Source: an uncultured Prevotellaceae bacterium
Lineage (GTDB): Bacteria; Bacteroidota; Bacteroidia; Bacteroidales; Bacteroidaceae
Assembly (NCBI GenBank): GCA_902767045.1
Contig: CACXFT010000016.1
Location: forward strand, 40,202 to 104,201
Reading direction: 5' to 3'
DNA: 64,000 nucleotides
Shown here: one piece after another, positions 27,267-36,453 of the stretch
Layout of the letters: every line of letters begins with the position of its first letter
Numbering within the stretch: position 1 is the first letter of the stretch
Notes under the pieces: model-generated
Databases searched by the model: none
Seen by the model: the letters and a program-made list of their open reading frames with translations, nothing else
What the model was told of the DNA's origin: nothing
Program-made: the position numbers and the translations under genes

Positions 27267-28588
27267 GTTTCTTCGGTTTTTTCTGGTTCCATTGTTTCCG
27301 CACTCTCTGTTGCAAGCTCTGTTGAACGAGAATTCCACACAAAGTTGTACTTGGAGAGAATGTAAAAAAAGATGGCTGCCACATAAACAAAGGCCGTGGC
27401 AATGGAATAGTATCGGTAATAGAATATGCCAAACGTGGGAATGGCACCCAGGGCGAAAATCATCAGAATGTCGCCAATGTCGAATGCCGTGCGGTTGTAT
27501 TGGCCGATGACAAGACAGCACACCGCTGCGAAAAGCATGCTCAGGAAGATGGTGCCGAACACGCCCACGTCGAGCAGCCACGAACCCACATGCGAGGCAA
27601 ACACACCAATGAAGAATCCCTCTTTGGCGGTGCGTTCTTCTTTGGTGTCAACATATTGTTTCTTGAGCAGGAAGTAAGAGGTGAGGGGCAGTTCGCGTTC
27701 TATATAATAAAGGTTGGGGTCGTGGTTGTCGTAGAAATAACAGAAATTGGCATACGACTGTCCGGCATATTCGAGCACGCTGCCTCCGGTGCCTTCGTCA
27801 GTGTCTTCGAAGCGAGAAGCTGAAACGGCTATGAAATAGACGGCGCCTACAAGAATAACGGGCACACTGCCTGCGAGGAGGAAATTGCGCTCTCGGCGAC
27901 CAATGAATTTCTGAAAGAGAACCAAGCAGAAAAAGAACATCAGAGCGTAGTGAATAATTTCTGTGCGGTCGGCAATGAGCATGCCACGCAGAATGGGACT
28001 GATGGAAACAAACAGCAGGGGAGTGGTGAGCCACAGGCTGCGCTTTTCTACACAGGTGTAGTGGAAAAACAACGGCAGGCCCAGCAGGGTGGTGAAGCTG
28101 AGCAGATACATGGCCTGTATGGGCATGGGCATGGTGAGCATCTTCACGTCGGCTGGAGAGATGTCGCCCGAGTAGTGGGCATCCTTGAGCAGTTTGAAGT
28201 CGCCGTTGAGCAGGTCGGAGATGGAGTCGCCAACCAGGTAGACCATAACCACGCCCTGTGCCACTATAAACAGGGAAAAGGCAAGCAGCAGCCATCGGTG
28301 AACGTTGCCGATGGTGTTAAGCTTTTCCGGCCGTATGAACGAAAAGGGAATGATGGTGAGCGTGATGAGTCCGCAGTAGAGCACCGTGGGAACGAATCCG
28401 AACTCGGGTTCCCAGCCGTCGAAGAGCACACCACTGCCCGACATGAACCCGCCTAACACCATCAGCACGCAGCAGAACGACGTGATGCTGAAGAGCAACG
28501 ACATGTAAACCGACACGTCGAATGTCTTGTGCTTGTTCCAGAGATAGAACGTGAGCGAGGCAAAGTAGATGAAAGGCAGAAGATACAT
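27263..28588 (-). CDS. O-antigen/exopolysaccharide polymerase (Wzy-like)
   Basis: A 441-residue membrane protein with 10-12 hydrophobic helices, no enzyme signature other than a large periplasmic loop (about residues 270-340, with FEDTDEGTGGSVLEYAGQSYANFCYFYDNHDPNLYY), and a charged C-terminal tail. This topology, and the position between a flippase and sugar-modifying genes, suits a Wzy polymerase acting at the periplasmic face. Sequence conservation in Wzy is low, so the call relies on topology and context. Confidence 0.78.
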   Translation of the reverse strand: MYLLPFIYFASLTFYLWNKHKTFDVSVYMSLLFSITSFCCVLMVLGGFMSGSGVLFDGWEPEFGFVPTVLYCGLITLTIIPFSFIRPEKLNTIGNVHRWLLLAFSLFIVAQGVVMVYLVGDSISDLLNGDFKLLKDAHYSGDISPADVKMLTMPMPIQAMYLLSFTTLLGLPLFFHYTCVEKRSLWLTTPLLFVSISPILRGMLIADRTEIIHYALMFFFCLVLFQKFIGRRERNFLLAGSVPVILVGAVYFIAVSASRFEDTDEGTGGSVLEYAGQSYANFCYFYDNHDPNLYYIERELPLTSYFLLKKQYVDTKEERTAKEGFFIGVFASHVGSWLLDVGVFGTIFLSMLFAAVCCLVIGQYNRTAFDIGDILMIFALGAIPTFGIFYYRYYSIATAFVYVAAIFFYILSKYNFVWNSRSTELATESAETMEPEKTEET

Positions 28589-28617
28589 GTACGATGCTGT
28601 GTGTGTGGGAATAGATG

Positions 28618-29616
28618 TTAGTGATATGTATTAGTTGTGCTGACGGGCTTGCGCGTGGAGACTGCGATTTTGGTTTCTTTGCACATGATACCGGTGCCAA
28701 TGATAACAATCAGCACCTCGTTGTCGGGAATGTTGAATGTTCGCTGCATCTGGCTAAGCTGGTTGCTCATAAATCCGCAAGAGAGGGGAATGGTGCCCAG
28801 CCCCACATAGTGGAGAGCGTTGATAAGGTTCTGTGCATAGAGTGCGCCGTCGATATAGCACTGGAAGGGCTCGTGGCCGAGGAATCCCTTCATATTGGCT
28901 GTTACTACAATGGCACAGTGAATGTCGTCGCAGAACCCATTGCAACCTGTTTGCATGCGCAGCAGCCGGTGGGTGTCGTCGCCAAAGTAGATGTGGGTGT
29001 GCCAAGCCTGTCGGTTGCATGCCGAAGGGGTGCGGGCAGCCAGGGCGAGTGCTTTCTCTAAAAGTGCTCGTGACGGCTGTTCGTTTTCAAAGAAGCGGAT
29101 GGAATGACGGCTCAGAAGCAGTCTTTCGAAATTGGCTGTTGCTTCTTGCTGCAGGTAGCTGGCGGCTACGGTTTCCACTCCGGCAGGGGTGCTGAGTGAG
29201 TCGGCGGGGATAGCAGCCTCGCGGCACAGCTGTTCAAACTGGCTCTCTATGTGGGCAATGTCCACCCCGTTGTGTTGCTGATATTCAATGTAGGTCTTGA
29301 TGGTGGCAAGGGGGTAGCGCAGAAATGCTTTGTCGGCAGTGCCATACCGTTGGTTATAGCGGCGCAGACTCTCGATGAGTTCCAACACCTTTGCCTGGCC
29401 GAAGCCGTGCTTGGGCTTGCGCATAGACATGCCTTTCTCTATAATGTGGTTGCGCCGGAGCAGTGTGTATTGCATCTTTTGCATGTCGCCTTCGGTGTGG
29501 CGGCTGGCATTGTAGCGGCACAGCTTGCGCCAATAGGTGAGCATCTCTATGAGAAACTGCATAGAGAGCGGGAGCCGTGCCTTTGCGCTATATAGAATGC
29601 GGGATAATGTAATCAT
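28618..29616 (-). CDS. Nitroreductase-family protein in the polysaccharide operon
   Basis: A 332-residue protein. The C-terminal 190 residues have the FMN-dependent nitroreductase pattern: LLLSRHSIRFFENEQPSRALLEKALALAARTPSACNRQAWHTHI and YIDGALYAQNLINALHYVGLGTIPLSC. The N-terminal 140 residues (MITLSRILYSAKARLPLSMQFLIEMLTYWRKLCRYN) are helical and basic, an extension seen in polysaccharide-cluster members. Its reaction in exopolysaccharide synthesis is unknown. The ATG at 29616 overlaps the flippase stop by four bases. Confidence 0.82.
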   Translation of the reverse strand: MITLSRILYSAKARLPLSMQFLIEMLTYWRKLCRYNASRHTEGDMQKMQYTLLRRNHIIEKGMSMRKPKHGFGQAKVLELIESLRRYNQRYGTADKAFLRYPLATIKTYIEYQQHNGVDIAHIESQFEQLCREAAIPADSLSTPAGVETVAASYLQQEATANFERLLLSRHSIRFFENEQPSRALLEKALALAARTPSACNRQAWHTHIYFGDDTHRLLRMQTGCNGFCDDIHCAIVVTANMKGFLGHEPFQCYIDGALYAQNLINALHYVGLGTIPLSCGFMSNQLSQMQRTFNIPDNEVLIVIIGTGIMCKETKIAVSTRKPVSTTNTYH

Positions 29617-30935
29617 AGCAGTTGTTTGATGTGTGCGATGTCGCGCCATCCGGTGAAGAGGGCTTTCATCTGCTTGTGAAAGATTGCTTGGTATGGGGGA
29701 ATGAGTGCATTGGCCAGTGTGCCTGAAATGCCTATGGTGACAAGGGCTGTGTAGGCTGCACCGTGAATGCCGTAGCGGTTAATGAGCCAGAGGTTGAGCA
29801 GAATGCAGGCTATGCAACCCAAGATGTTGCGTACAACGGCATATTTCTGCCTACCCTCGATGATGATGAGTTGTCCGGAGGTTTGCGAAAGACCGTCGCC
29901 TATAACCTTGAAAGCCAGCACAGCCAACACCGATGCTGCCCCGATGTAGGTTTTGCCGAAAGTGAAATAGACAATGGGATAGGAGAGCAGACTTGTTGTA
30001 ACGGCCATGGCTATGCACAGATAGACGGTGACGCTGATGAATGTCTGCGATGTTTGTTCGTAGCGCAACAGGTCTTGCTGGCGTATCTCCACCAGCATGG
30101 GATGAAGGGTTTGCGAAATGATGGTGGGAATGAAAACCAATATCTCGGTAAACTTAACGGCAACCGAATATAACCCCAGGTGGCTGTGGTCAATCATGCT
30201 GTCAATCAACAGCTGGTCGATGCGGTTATACACAATGATGGCTGCCCCGGAGAGCAGAAGCGGGAACGACTGCCTAACCATGTAGCGGGCAAGCTGTACA
30301 TCGAAGCTCCAGGCTCTCACTTGGCCAATCTTCTTGCTGTAGGAAAAAACATAGCCTGTGGCAAGAAGAATCGAATCGAAGAGCAGGGCACCAATGAACC
30401 ACACCAGTGGCAGGTGGAGCATAACCAAGGCAAGCTTAACCACGAGTCCGATGATGTTGCGTGAAATCTCGGTCTTCACCACATATTCGTTCCAAACGAT
30501 AGCGGTGAAGTGGTTGCGTGTAACCCAGGTGGTGTTAAGAAGAATGGAACAGGCATAGATGCCGATGTAGAGCCTCAGCTGTGCTTCGGCAACCATGGTG
30601 CAGGTTACCGCGGCTATGGCAATGAGGGTGGCCGTGGCAGCCATCAGCTTGATGGCAAAAGTGGTGCCTATAATCTTGTTCCGCTCTGCCGGCAACTTAG
30701 ACTCTTCTCTGATTTGAATGAAGTCGAGACCGAAATCGGCAAACACTTGGAAAATAGCCACGAAGCTGATTACATAGTTCATCACGCCATATTGTTCCTT
30801 GCCCAGGTAGCGGGCCACGATGATGCCCACGACGAGCATGCTCGCCAAGTTTACAATTTTCCCACAAACTGCCCATGCAATATTGCGTATTGCCTTCTTC
30901 TTCTTTGGGGAGATGTTGAATTTTGTCGGGAGCAT
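29613..30935 (-). CDS. wzx: Wzx-type flippase (MATE/PST superfamily)
   Basis: A 440-residue protein with 12-14 predicted membrane helices, beginning KKKKAIRNIAWAVCGKIVNLASMLVVGIIVARYLGKEQYGVMNYV, the standard start of polysaccharide flippases. It would move the undecaprenyl-linked repeat unit across the inner membrane. The start at 30935 is chosen because the upstream extension has no homology-like features and the gap to wzz is short. Confidence 0.9.
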   Translation of the reverse strand: MLPTKFNISPKKKKAIRNIAWAVCGKIVNLASMLVVGIIVARYLGKEQYGVMNYVISFVAIFQVFADFGLDFIQIREESKLPAERNKIIGTTFAIKLMAATATLIAIAAVTCTMVAEAQLRLYIGIYACSILLNTTWVTRNHFTAIVWNEYVVKTEISRNIIGLVVKLALVMLHLPLVWFIGALLFDSILLATGYVFSYSKKIGQVRAWSFDVQLARYMVRQSFPLLLSGAAIIVYNRIDQLLIDSMIDHSHLGLYSVAVKFTEILVFIPTIISQTLHPMLVEIRQQDLLRYEQTSQTFISVTVYLCIAMAVTTSLLSYPIVYFTFGKTYIGAASVLAVLAFKVIGDGLSQTSGQLIIIEGRQKYAVVRNILGCIACILLNLWLINRYGIHGAAYTALVTIGISGTLANALIPPYQAIFHKQMKALFTGWRDIAHIKQLL

Positions 30936-30954
30936 TGCTTTGGTTTGAATGGAA

Positions 30955-31998
30955 TTATGGAGTGTTTTTTGATTGTTTGAACATGATGCGTGCAGAGCAT
31001 GCAAAGAAAGCCAGAATGAGCATGGCCAATACAAATACCATGCGCTTGGGGCCGCTTGGCTTGATGGGAACCTCGGCTCCCTTCACGGCTGTGAAGGCGG
31101 GTGTGCGCTCCTGCACTTTGGCCTTGGCCTGCTGCAGTTGGGTGTTCAGCACACTGTAAGTGTTGAACTTCAGCTGCATGTCGTTTTCAAGGTCGTCTTG
31201 TTTTGAACGGAAGCTCTGCAGAATCACCTCGGTGTTGGCATCGGCATAGCTGCTGTAAAGCTGGCGGGCTTTCTCGTAGTCGTGTTTGGCCTTGGCGGTG
31301 AGCTGTTCGTAGTATTCAAGGTCGATGCGGGCCTTGTTGGTGCGGTAGTTGGTGATGAACCGTTGCAGCTGATGCTGGATGGAGTCGGCGATGGTTTTGC
31401 AAACAAGCGGATCCTGCGCCTTGGCGCTGATGGTGATAACCCCGGTTTTCTTGTCAACCGCTATGCCAATGCTTTGGCGGATAGTCTTCATAATGGCATC
31501 GTCTTCTTTCGACAGATAGTAGGGGTTGAACTTGCCACTGCCTTGCTCTTCAGACTTGGGCAGCAATTGATTCACCCATTTCAAGGGTAACATAAACCAA
31601 GGCTGTTTCTGGTACTTTTTCAGGTATTCGTAGTAGGTGGCATCAATCTCTCCTTCTGAGTCTTTCACCCTGATGTTGAACAGGCCGGCCACAAATCCGT
31701 TATCCTCCATCAGGTCGGGGTAGAGAAGCGGGGTGATGGCATCTGTTGTTTCCATGCCTGCCAAGTTGAACCCGAACGACGATGCTATTGAACCCAGGGC
31801 ATTGCCCCCCATGCTGTTCTCCATTTCGGGCGCAAGCTTACTTTCGGTGCTGTAGGTGCGTGGCAAGGCTAAGATGTAGATGCATGAAACAACGAAGACA
31901 ATGGGGAGTGTCTTGTAGAAGAGTTTGCGTTCGTGCCACAGCGTTTTCACAACATTGTTTAAGTTGATAATCTGTGCTGTGCTTTCCTGTTTTTCCAT
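30955..31998 (-). CDS. wzz: Chain-length determinant protein (Wzz-like)
   Basis: A 347-residue inner-membrane protein with one helix near residues 30-50 (LPIVFVVSCIYILALP) and one near the C-terminus (RMVFVLAMLILAFFACSARIMF) flanking a large coiled-coil periplasmic domain. PSGPKRMVF before the second helix matches the proline-rich motif of Wzz/PCP proteins. It has no BY-kinase domain and no separate kinase gene is in the operon. It sets polymer length together with Wzy. Confidence 0.9.
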   Translation of the reverse strand: MEKQESTAQIINLNNVVKTLWHERKLFYKTLPIVFVVSCIYILALPRTYSTESKLAPEMENSMGGNALGSIASSFGFNLAGMETTDAITPLLYPDLMEDNGFVAGLFNIRVKDSEGEIDATYYEYLKKYQKQPWFMLPLKWVNQLLPKSEEQGSGKFNPYYLSKEDDAIMKTIRQSIGIAVDKKTGVITISAKAQDPLVCKTIADSIQHQLQRFITNYRTNKARIDLEYYEQLTAKAKHDYEKARQLYSSYADANTEVILQSFRSKQDDLENDMQLKFNTYSVLNTQLQQAKAKVQERTPAFTAVKGAEVPIKPSGPKRMVFVLAMLILAFFACSARIMFKQSKNTP

Positions 31999-32024
31999 AT
32001 CTGTTCGTTCGTTCTTCTTGTTGT

Positions 32025-34559
32025 TTATTTCAGAATATTGGCAAGGGTAGCAATCATGGTGGCCATTGATGCTATAGATGTGCCAATGGCAAGACTCTCG
32101 GCCAACGTGGTGGTGCGCTTGGGTTTACTGGGAACCACAATCTCGCAGCCGGGCATGATTTTTGCACCGTGTCCCACCTTGGCCACGGTTCCGTTCATAT
32201 ATATAATATAGGTGTGGCTCTTTTTGGCGCGTGAGCCAAAGCCGCCGGCCTGTTCGATGTAGTAAGAGGCTTTCTTGCCTTTCTCATAGGCCACGGAGTT
32301 GGGGAAGAGCACGTCGCCCGAGATTTTCACCGAACCGTTGTATTCGGGAAGTATCAGGCGGTCGCCTTCGCGCAGCACCAAGTCGGCATCGCTGCCCGGT
32401 GAGGCAATGGCCTTGTCGAGTTCGATACCCACAAAATAAGTGTTGCCCAAGTCGAGTTTCTTCACATCGATAGAGTCGTTGCCGCTGCTCAAGGCGGCGG
32501 CTTTCATCACGGTTTGCATGCGCAGTCGCTCTTCGGGAGTGATGCGGCGCTCCAGTCGGGCTCCCTTCACATAAGCCAGGTCGGTAACGCCACCGGCGCG
32601 CTTCACGATGTCGCTGAGCCGTTCGTTTTTCGAAGAGAGCGTGTAGGTGCCGGGGAACATAAAGTGGCCCTGAAGCGTGATGTTGCTCTGTTTGTTGTAG
32701 CCGGGGCTCTTGCGCACATACACCTCGTCGAAGGGTTCGAGCACGAAGCCCGGTTCACCGTCGATAACAAAGCCATCCTTCAAGGCAAAGGAAAAGGTGT
32801 GAGCGATGAGGCTGTCGGTGTCGGTGGCTTTGGGGTTGACGATGCGGCGTGCCACATCAACCTTCACCGTTGAGGCACTCTCTAAGAGTCCGCCTGCCTG
32901 CAGCACAAAGTCTTCGAGTGTTTCGTTGTCGGCATATTTGTAGGTGCCGGGATATTGCACTTCGCCATGGATGGTGATGGTGCGTTCAACAAGCGACTCT
33001 TGCTTGGTGGGCACAAAGAGCACATCGTTCTCCTTTAGCGGAATGTCGGCCACGCTACCATCAAGGATTCCCTGGATGTCTACGCTCAGCACCTGCAGGG
33101 TGCGGTCGGTCTTCATGCGGTGCATCACGGCATGTGTGGTGAAGGCTTCTTCGGTTATGCCCTCTGCCTGTTCAATGAGGTCGCGCACGGTGTGTATGCT
33201 TCCACCTAACTGATAGAGGCCCGGGCGGAACACGGCTCCTTTCACCTCCACGGTGTTCTCGAAACGGTTCAGCACGGAGTCTACGCTCACAGAGTCTCCG
33301 TCGGCCATGCGGAACGAAGTCTGGTCGAACTCGGTTACATTGAACACGCTGTAGTCGCGCCCTGTTTTGCGCACCACGCGCACCGACTTGGTGTAGGCAT
33401 CGCCGGTGAAGCCTCCGGCATATTTCAGCAGCGAGCTGAGACTTTCGGTGTGTTTCATTTCGTAGAACATGGGACGCTTTACCTTACCCACTATGTTCAC
33501 CAAGCAGTCGTAGGTGCCCACCTGAATAACATCGCCGTCGGTGAGGCGGATGTTTCCAGTGAGTTTGCCGTTTTGAATGTAGTCGTAGATGTCGACCGAG
33601 CTTACGAGCCGGTTGTTGCGATAGACCTTGATGTCGCGCAGCGTTCCCAAGTCGTTCACACCGCCCGCCATGTAGAGTGCATGAAACACGCTGGCAAAGG
33701 CCGAAAGGGTGTAGGTGCCGGGGTTTTTCACTTCGCCCATCACGTTCACCGATATGGTGCGTGTTTGTCCGAGTGAGAGTTTAATCTGGCTACTGCTGTA
33801 GCGGCCGCCTAACTGTGAGCGCACGCGTGCATTGGCCTGTTCTATGGTGAGCCCGCTCACCTGTACGGGTCCGAAGCCCTCGATGGTTACTTCTCCGTCG
33901 GGCGATACGGTGGCCTGAACTGTTTTCTGCGAAGCTCCGTAGATGTCGATGATAACAGCATCGCCTGGTCCGAGACGGTAGTTCTGCGGTGTGGCGATAT
34001 TCATGATGGGTTCAAAGGTGAGGTCTTTAGTGTTGAAGATGTCGTGCCCGTAGATTTTCTTTTTCTCCATCTCGCGCTGTTTCAGAATCTGTTCGAGCAG
34101 GGCAATGGAGTCTACCGGCAGCAATCCGCCCATTTCAGCTTGCATGAGCAGGAAGTCGGGGTCGTTTTCGTCGTAGGTTTCCTGATAGCGGTTTTCGCCT
34201 TGTATGCGATAAGAGGAATTGATGTCAACGTTTTGTGTGTTTTTCGATGTGGTGCTTTCTTTCTTGTTGCCATTGTTCTGGCGCATGCGGCTGCTGGCTT
34301 TGTTCACGGCCTCCTCAGCCACAACACCCAGCCCGCGGTCGTTAATCTGCCGATCGTACTTAGCTTTCACCCGGCGAATCTGTTGAATGTCCACGCCGCG
34401 TTGCATCAGCTTGGTTACAATCTGTGCTTGCGACGTGCCGCTGGAGTTCTCTTTGAGTATGAACTCGGCCACTTGGTCGTCGGTCATGGTGGACTGTGCC
34501 CAGCCGCTCACGGGCATGAGCAGCATGAACAGGAGCAAGAGTATGCAGGTATTTCTCAT
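32025..34559 (-). CDS. wza: Polysaccharide export outer-membrane protein (Wza-like, multi-SLBB)
   Basis: An 844-residue secreted protein with a signal peptide (MRNTCILLLLFMLLMPVSGWAQ). After a charged spacer comes the polysaccharide-export domain (NYRLGPGDAVIIDIYGASQKTVQATVSPDGEVTIEGFG, near 185-260), then five or six SLBB repeats recognisable as VKGAVFRPGLYQL, IHGEVQYPGTYKYADNETL, LQGHFMFPGTYTLSSKNERL and ISGDVLFPNSVAYEKG. A C-terminal hydrophobic segment (LAIGTSIASMATMIATL) may insert into a membrane. It forms the export channel and is the first gene of the operon, about 80 bases after a consensus promoter. Confidence 0.92.
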   Translation of the reverse strand: MRNTCILLLLFMLLMPVSGWAQSTMTDDQVAEFILKENSSGTSQAQIVTKLMQRGVDIQQIRRVKAKYDRQINDRGLGVVAEEAVNKASSRMRQNNGNKKESTTSKNTQNVDINSSYRIQGENRYQETYDENDPDFLLMQAEMGGLLPVDSIALLEQILKQREMEKKKIYGHDIFNTKDLTFEPIMNIATPQNYRLGPGDAVIIDIYGASQKTVQATVSPDGEVTIEGFGPVQVSGLTIEQANARVRSQLGGRYSSSQIKLSLGQTRTISVNVMGEVKNPGTYTLSAFASVFHALYMAGGVNDLGTLRDIKVYRNNRLVSSVDIYDYIQNGKLTGNIRLTDGDVIQVGTYDCLVNIVGKVKRPMFYEMKHTESLSSLLKYAGGFTGDAYTKSVRVVRKTGRDYSVFNVTEFDQTSFRMADGDSVSVDSVLNRFENTVEVKGAVFRPGLYQLGGSIHTVRDLIEQAEGITEEAFTTHAVMHRMKTDRTLQVLSVDIQGILDGSVADIPLKENDVLFVPTKQESLVERTITIHGEVQYPGTYKYADNETLEDFVLQAGGLLESASTVKVDVARRIVNPKATDTDSLIAHTFSFALKDGFVIDGEPGFVLEPFDEVYVRKSPGYNKQSNITLQGHFMFPGTYTLSSKNERLSDIVKRAGGVTDLAYVKGARLERRITPEERLRMQTVMKAAALSSGNDSIDVKKLDLGNTYFVGIELDKAIASPGSDADLVLREGDRLILPEYNGSVKISGDVLFPNSVAYEKGKKASYYIEQAGGFGSRAKKSHTYIIYMNGTVAKVGHGAKIMPGCEIVVPSKPKRTTTLAESLAIGTSIASMATMIATLANILK

Positions 34560-34647
34560 ATCGCGTAGTTGATGAATTGTTTCTTTTTGTTTTATTTAAT
34601 AACTCTTTTTAGGCTTTTTTATTGCCAACAGGGGTTTGTAAAGTTTG

Positions 34648-34679
34648 CAAAGGTATATAATTTTGTTGGATTACACAAA
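34648..34679 (-). promoter_or_regulatory. Consensus promoter of the exopolysaccharide operon
   Basis: On the minus strand, TTTG (34679-34676), a 20-base spacer and TACCTTTG (34655-34648). The -33 element is formed by the end of the T tract of the ssrA terminator, so the two signals are physically joined. The predicted leader before wza is about 80 bases. No antiterminator gene of the UpxY type is seen in the operon. Confidence 0.85.
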
Positions 34680-34703
34680 AAAAGACTCCCTAATGAGAGT
34701 CTT
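34676..34703 (-). terminator. Terminator of ssrA
   Basis: On the minus strand the hairpin AAGACTC-TCATTAGG-GAGTCTT is followed by a run of seven T. It lies 28 bases past the tmRNA 3' end. Confidence 0.85.
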
Positions 34704-34730
34704 CTTTGTTTGATGTTGGTGAATGTTGGG

Positions 34731-35127
34731 TGGAGCTGGTGGGATTCGAACCCACGTCCGCACAAGGAAACCATACGCTTTCTACACGCTTATTCCAGCC
34801 TTCGTTTTCGAGCTGTGGCAAGACCTGGACCACCAACCGCAGCCTTATCCTCTGAAGTTTCACCCGCGTGGCGAGGCCCGCGTGGGCTATTCCCGATTTT
34901 TCCTGCGCCGCTGAATCTCCGGATTCGGAACAACATCCTCGGAGCGACGTCTCGTCCTCCTACCTTGTAAGAGGATAAAGCCAGTAATCTACTGTACTTC
35001 GATTAGGCAGCGAGAGCATACTTGTTGTTGCCAATTAAATTTTTGCCTGCTCAGATTATGGAGGGAACCGACGAGCCTCCGCGTGCTTACGTACCATTTC
35101 ATCTCGCCGTCAAATCCAGTCAACCCC
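34731..35127 (-). ncRNA. ssrA: Transfer-messenger RNA (tmRNA)
   Basis: A 397-base RNA. The 5' end GGGGTTGACTGGATTTGAC pairs as a seven-base acceptor stem with CAGCTCC at the 3' end. The T arm GTGGG-TTCGAAT-CCCAC is intact. The genome reads ACCC after the stem, so the terminal CCA appears not to be encoded and must be added. The tag frame at 35003-35032 reads GNNKYALAA then TAA, with the YALAA end recognised by proteases. Pseudoknot-rich sequence fills the middle. tmRNA rescues stalled ribosomes with SmpB. Confidence 0.95.
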
Positions 35128-35170
35128 GAATCTTTTCATGCGCGATGCCCTTTGATGGCACTTTGCGGGG

Positions 35171-35201
35171 CAAAGGTATAAAAAAAAAAGGAAACTGCAA
35201 A
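35171..35201 (-). promoter_or_regulatory. Consensus promoter of ssrA
   Basis: TTTG (35201-35198), a 19-base spacer containing ten T, and TACCTTTG (35178-35171) on the minus strand. The start would be near 35164, about 37 bases before the mature tmRNA 5' end, implying 5' processing. The -33 element lies in the loop of the preceding operon's terminator. Confidence 0.88.
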
Positions 35202-35210
35202 GAAGTTTCC
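35179..35210 (-). terminator. Terminator of the rfb operon, overlapping the ssrA promoter
   Basis: The hairpin GGAAACT-TCTTTGC-AGTTTCC is followed by T10 on the minus strand, 29 bases after rfbB. On the plus strand the same hairpin is followed by a T7 run, so it may work in both directions. Confidence 0.82.
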
Positions 35211-35226
35211 CTTTTTTTGTTTTCGT

Positions 35227-35254
35227 CATTTATCATTTATCATTTATCATTTAG
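35227..35254. repeat. Period-7 repeat (CATTTAT) at the rfbB stop
   Basis: Four heptamers of CATTTAT overlap the stop codon and the last codons (LNDK) of rfbB. The C-terminal tetrapeptide is therefore repeat-derived. Confidence 0.75.
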
Positions 35255-36403
35255 CGTAGCGCCGCCCTGCGCATACATCTCGTCGTAGTATTTCTGATAG
35301 TCGCCGCTGGTGACGTTGTCCATCCATTCCTGGTTGTCGAGATACCAGCGAACGGTTTTGTCTATGCCTTCCTCAAACTGCAGGCTGGGTTCCCAGCCGA
35401 GTTCCTTTTGCAGCTTGGTGGAGTCGATGGCATAGCGTGCATCGTGACCCAGGCGGTCTGTAACGTAGGTGATGAGGTCGAGGTCTTCGCCTTCCTTCCG
35501 GCCCAGCAGTTGGTCTACGGTTTTGATAACAACGCGAATGATGTCGATGTTCTTCCATTCGTTGAAGCCGCCGATGTTATAGGTTTCGGCAATGGTGCCG
35601 CGGTGGAAGATGATGTCGATGGCCCGTGCATGGTCTTCCACATAGAGCCAGTCGCGCACGTTTTCGCCCTTTCCGTAAACGGGCAGCGGCTTGCGGTGAC
35701 GAATGTTGTTGATGAAGAGCGGGATGAGCTTTTCGGGGAACTGGTATGGCCCGTAGTTGTTCGAGCAGTTGGTGACGATGGTGGGCATGCCGTAGGTATC
35801 GTGGAATGCCCGCACGAAGTGGTCGCTCGAAGCCTTTGATGCACTGTAGGGACTGTGAGGGTTATACTTGGTGGTTTCGTAGAAGAAGTCTTCACCGTAT
35901 GCCAGATGGTGCTCGCTCGACGAGGCCGTGGTTGAGAAGGGAGGCTCGATGCCCTCGGGGTGCGTCATCTTCAGGGCGCCATACACCTCGTCGGTAGAGA
36001 TGTGGTAGAAACGCTTGCCTTCGTACTTCTCGGGCAGACTCTCCCAATAGAGCTTGGCAGCCTGCAGCAGGGTGAGCGTTCCCATCACGTTGGTGCGAGC
36101 AAAGGTGAAGGGGTCTTTGATGGAGCGATCCACATGACTTTCTGCAGCCAGGTGAATAATGCCATCAACGTGTTCGTTCTGCATCAGCTGATAGAAGGCA
36201 TCGAAGTCGCAGATGTCCATCTTCACAAACTGGTAGTTGGGCTTCTGTTCAATGTCTTTCAGGTTTGCCAGATTGCCGGCATAGGTGAGCTTGTCGAGAT
36301 TGATGATTTTATACTCGGGATATTTGTTCACAAACAGGCGTACCACATGCGAACCGATGAATCCGGCTCCGCCCGTAATTACGATAGTCCTTTTATAGTT
36401 CAT
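35240..36403 (-). CDS. rfbB: dTDP-glucose 4,6-dehydratase
   Basis: A 387-residue SDR enzyme with the NAD motif TGGAGFIGSHVV near residue 10, the catalytic pair in STDEVYGAL, and Y..(S)K in YSASKASSDHFVRAF. It converts dTDP-glucose to dTDP-4-keto-6-deoxyglucose, the first committed step to dTDP-L-rhamnose. It is the last gene of the rfbC-rfbD-rfbB group. The extreme C-terminus runs into a heptamer repeat. Confidence 0.96.
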   Translation of the reverse strand: MNYKRTIVITGGAGFIGSHVVRLFVNKYPEYKIINLDKLTYAGNLANLKDIEQKPNYQFVKMDICDFDAFYQLMQNEHVDGIIHLAAESHVDRSIKDPFTFARTNVMGTLTLLQAAKLYWESLPEKYEGKRFYHISTDEVYGALKMTHPEGIEPPFSTTASSSEHHLAYGEDFFYETTKYNPHSPYSASKASSDHFVRAFHDTYGMPTIVTNCSNNYGPYQFPEKLIPLFINNIRHRKPLPVYGKGENVRDWLYVEDHARAIDIIFHRGTIAETYNIGGFNEWKNIDIIRVVIKTVDQLLGRKEGEDLDLITYVTDRLGHDARYAIDSTKLQKELGWEPSLQFEEGIDKTVRWYLDNQEWMDNVTSGDYQKYYDEMYAQGGATLNDK

Positions 36404-36407
36404 AATC

Positions 36408-36452
36408 CTTTTTTAGTTTATAGTTCATAGTGCTTAGTTCATAGTGTTGCGT
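36408..36452. repeat. Period-7 repeat (TTCATAG/TTTATAG) between rfbD and rfbB
   Basis: Five or six heptamers of the TTTATAG, TTCATAG, TGCTTAG type fill the short intergenic space inside the operon. Confidence 0.75.
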
Positions 36453-36453
36453 A

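Noticed and set aside
34569-34970. A 133-residue plus-strand frame
   Set aside because: It lies opposite the exopolysaccharide promoter, the ssrA terminator and the 3' half of tmRNA, and has no protein features.
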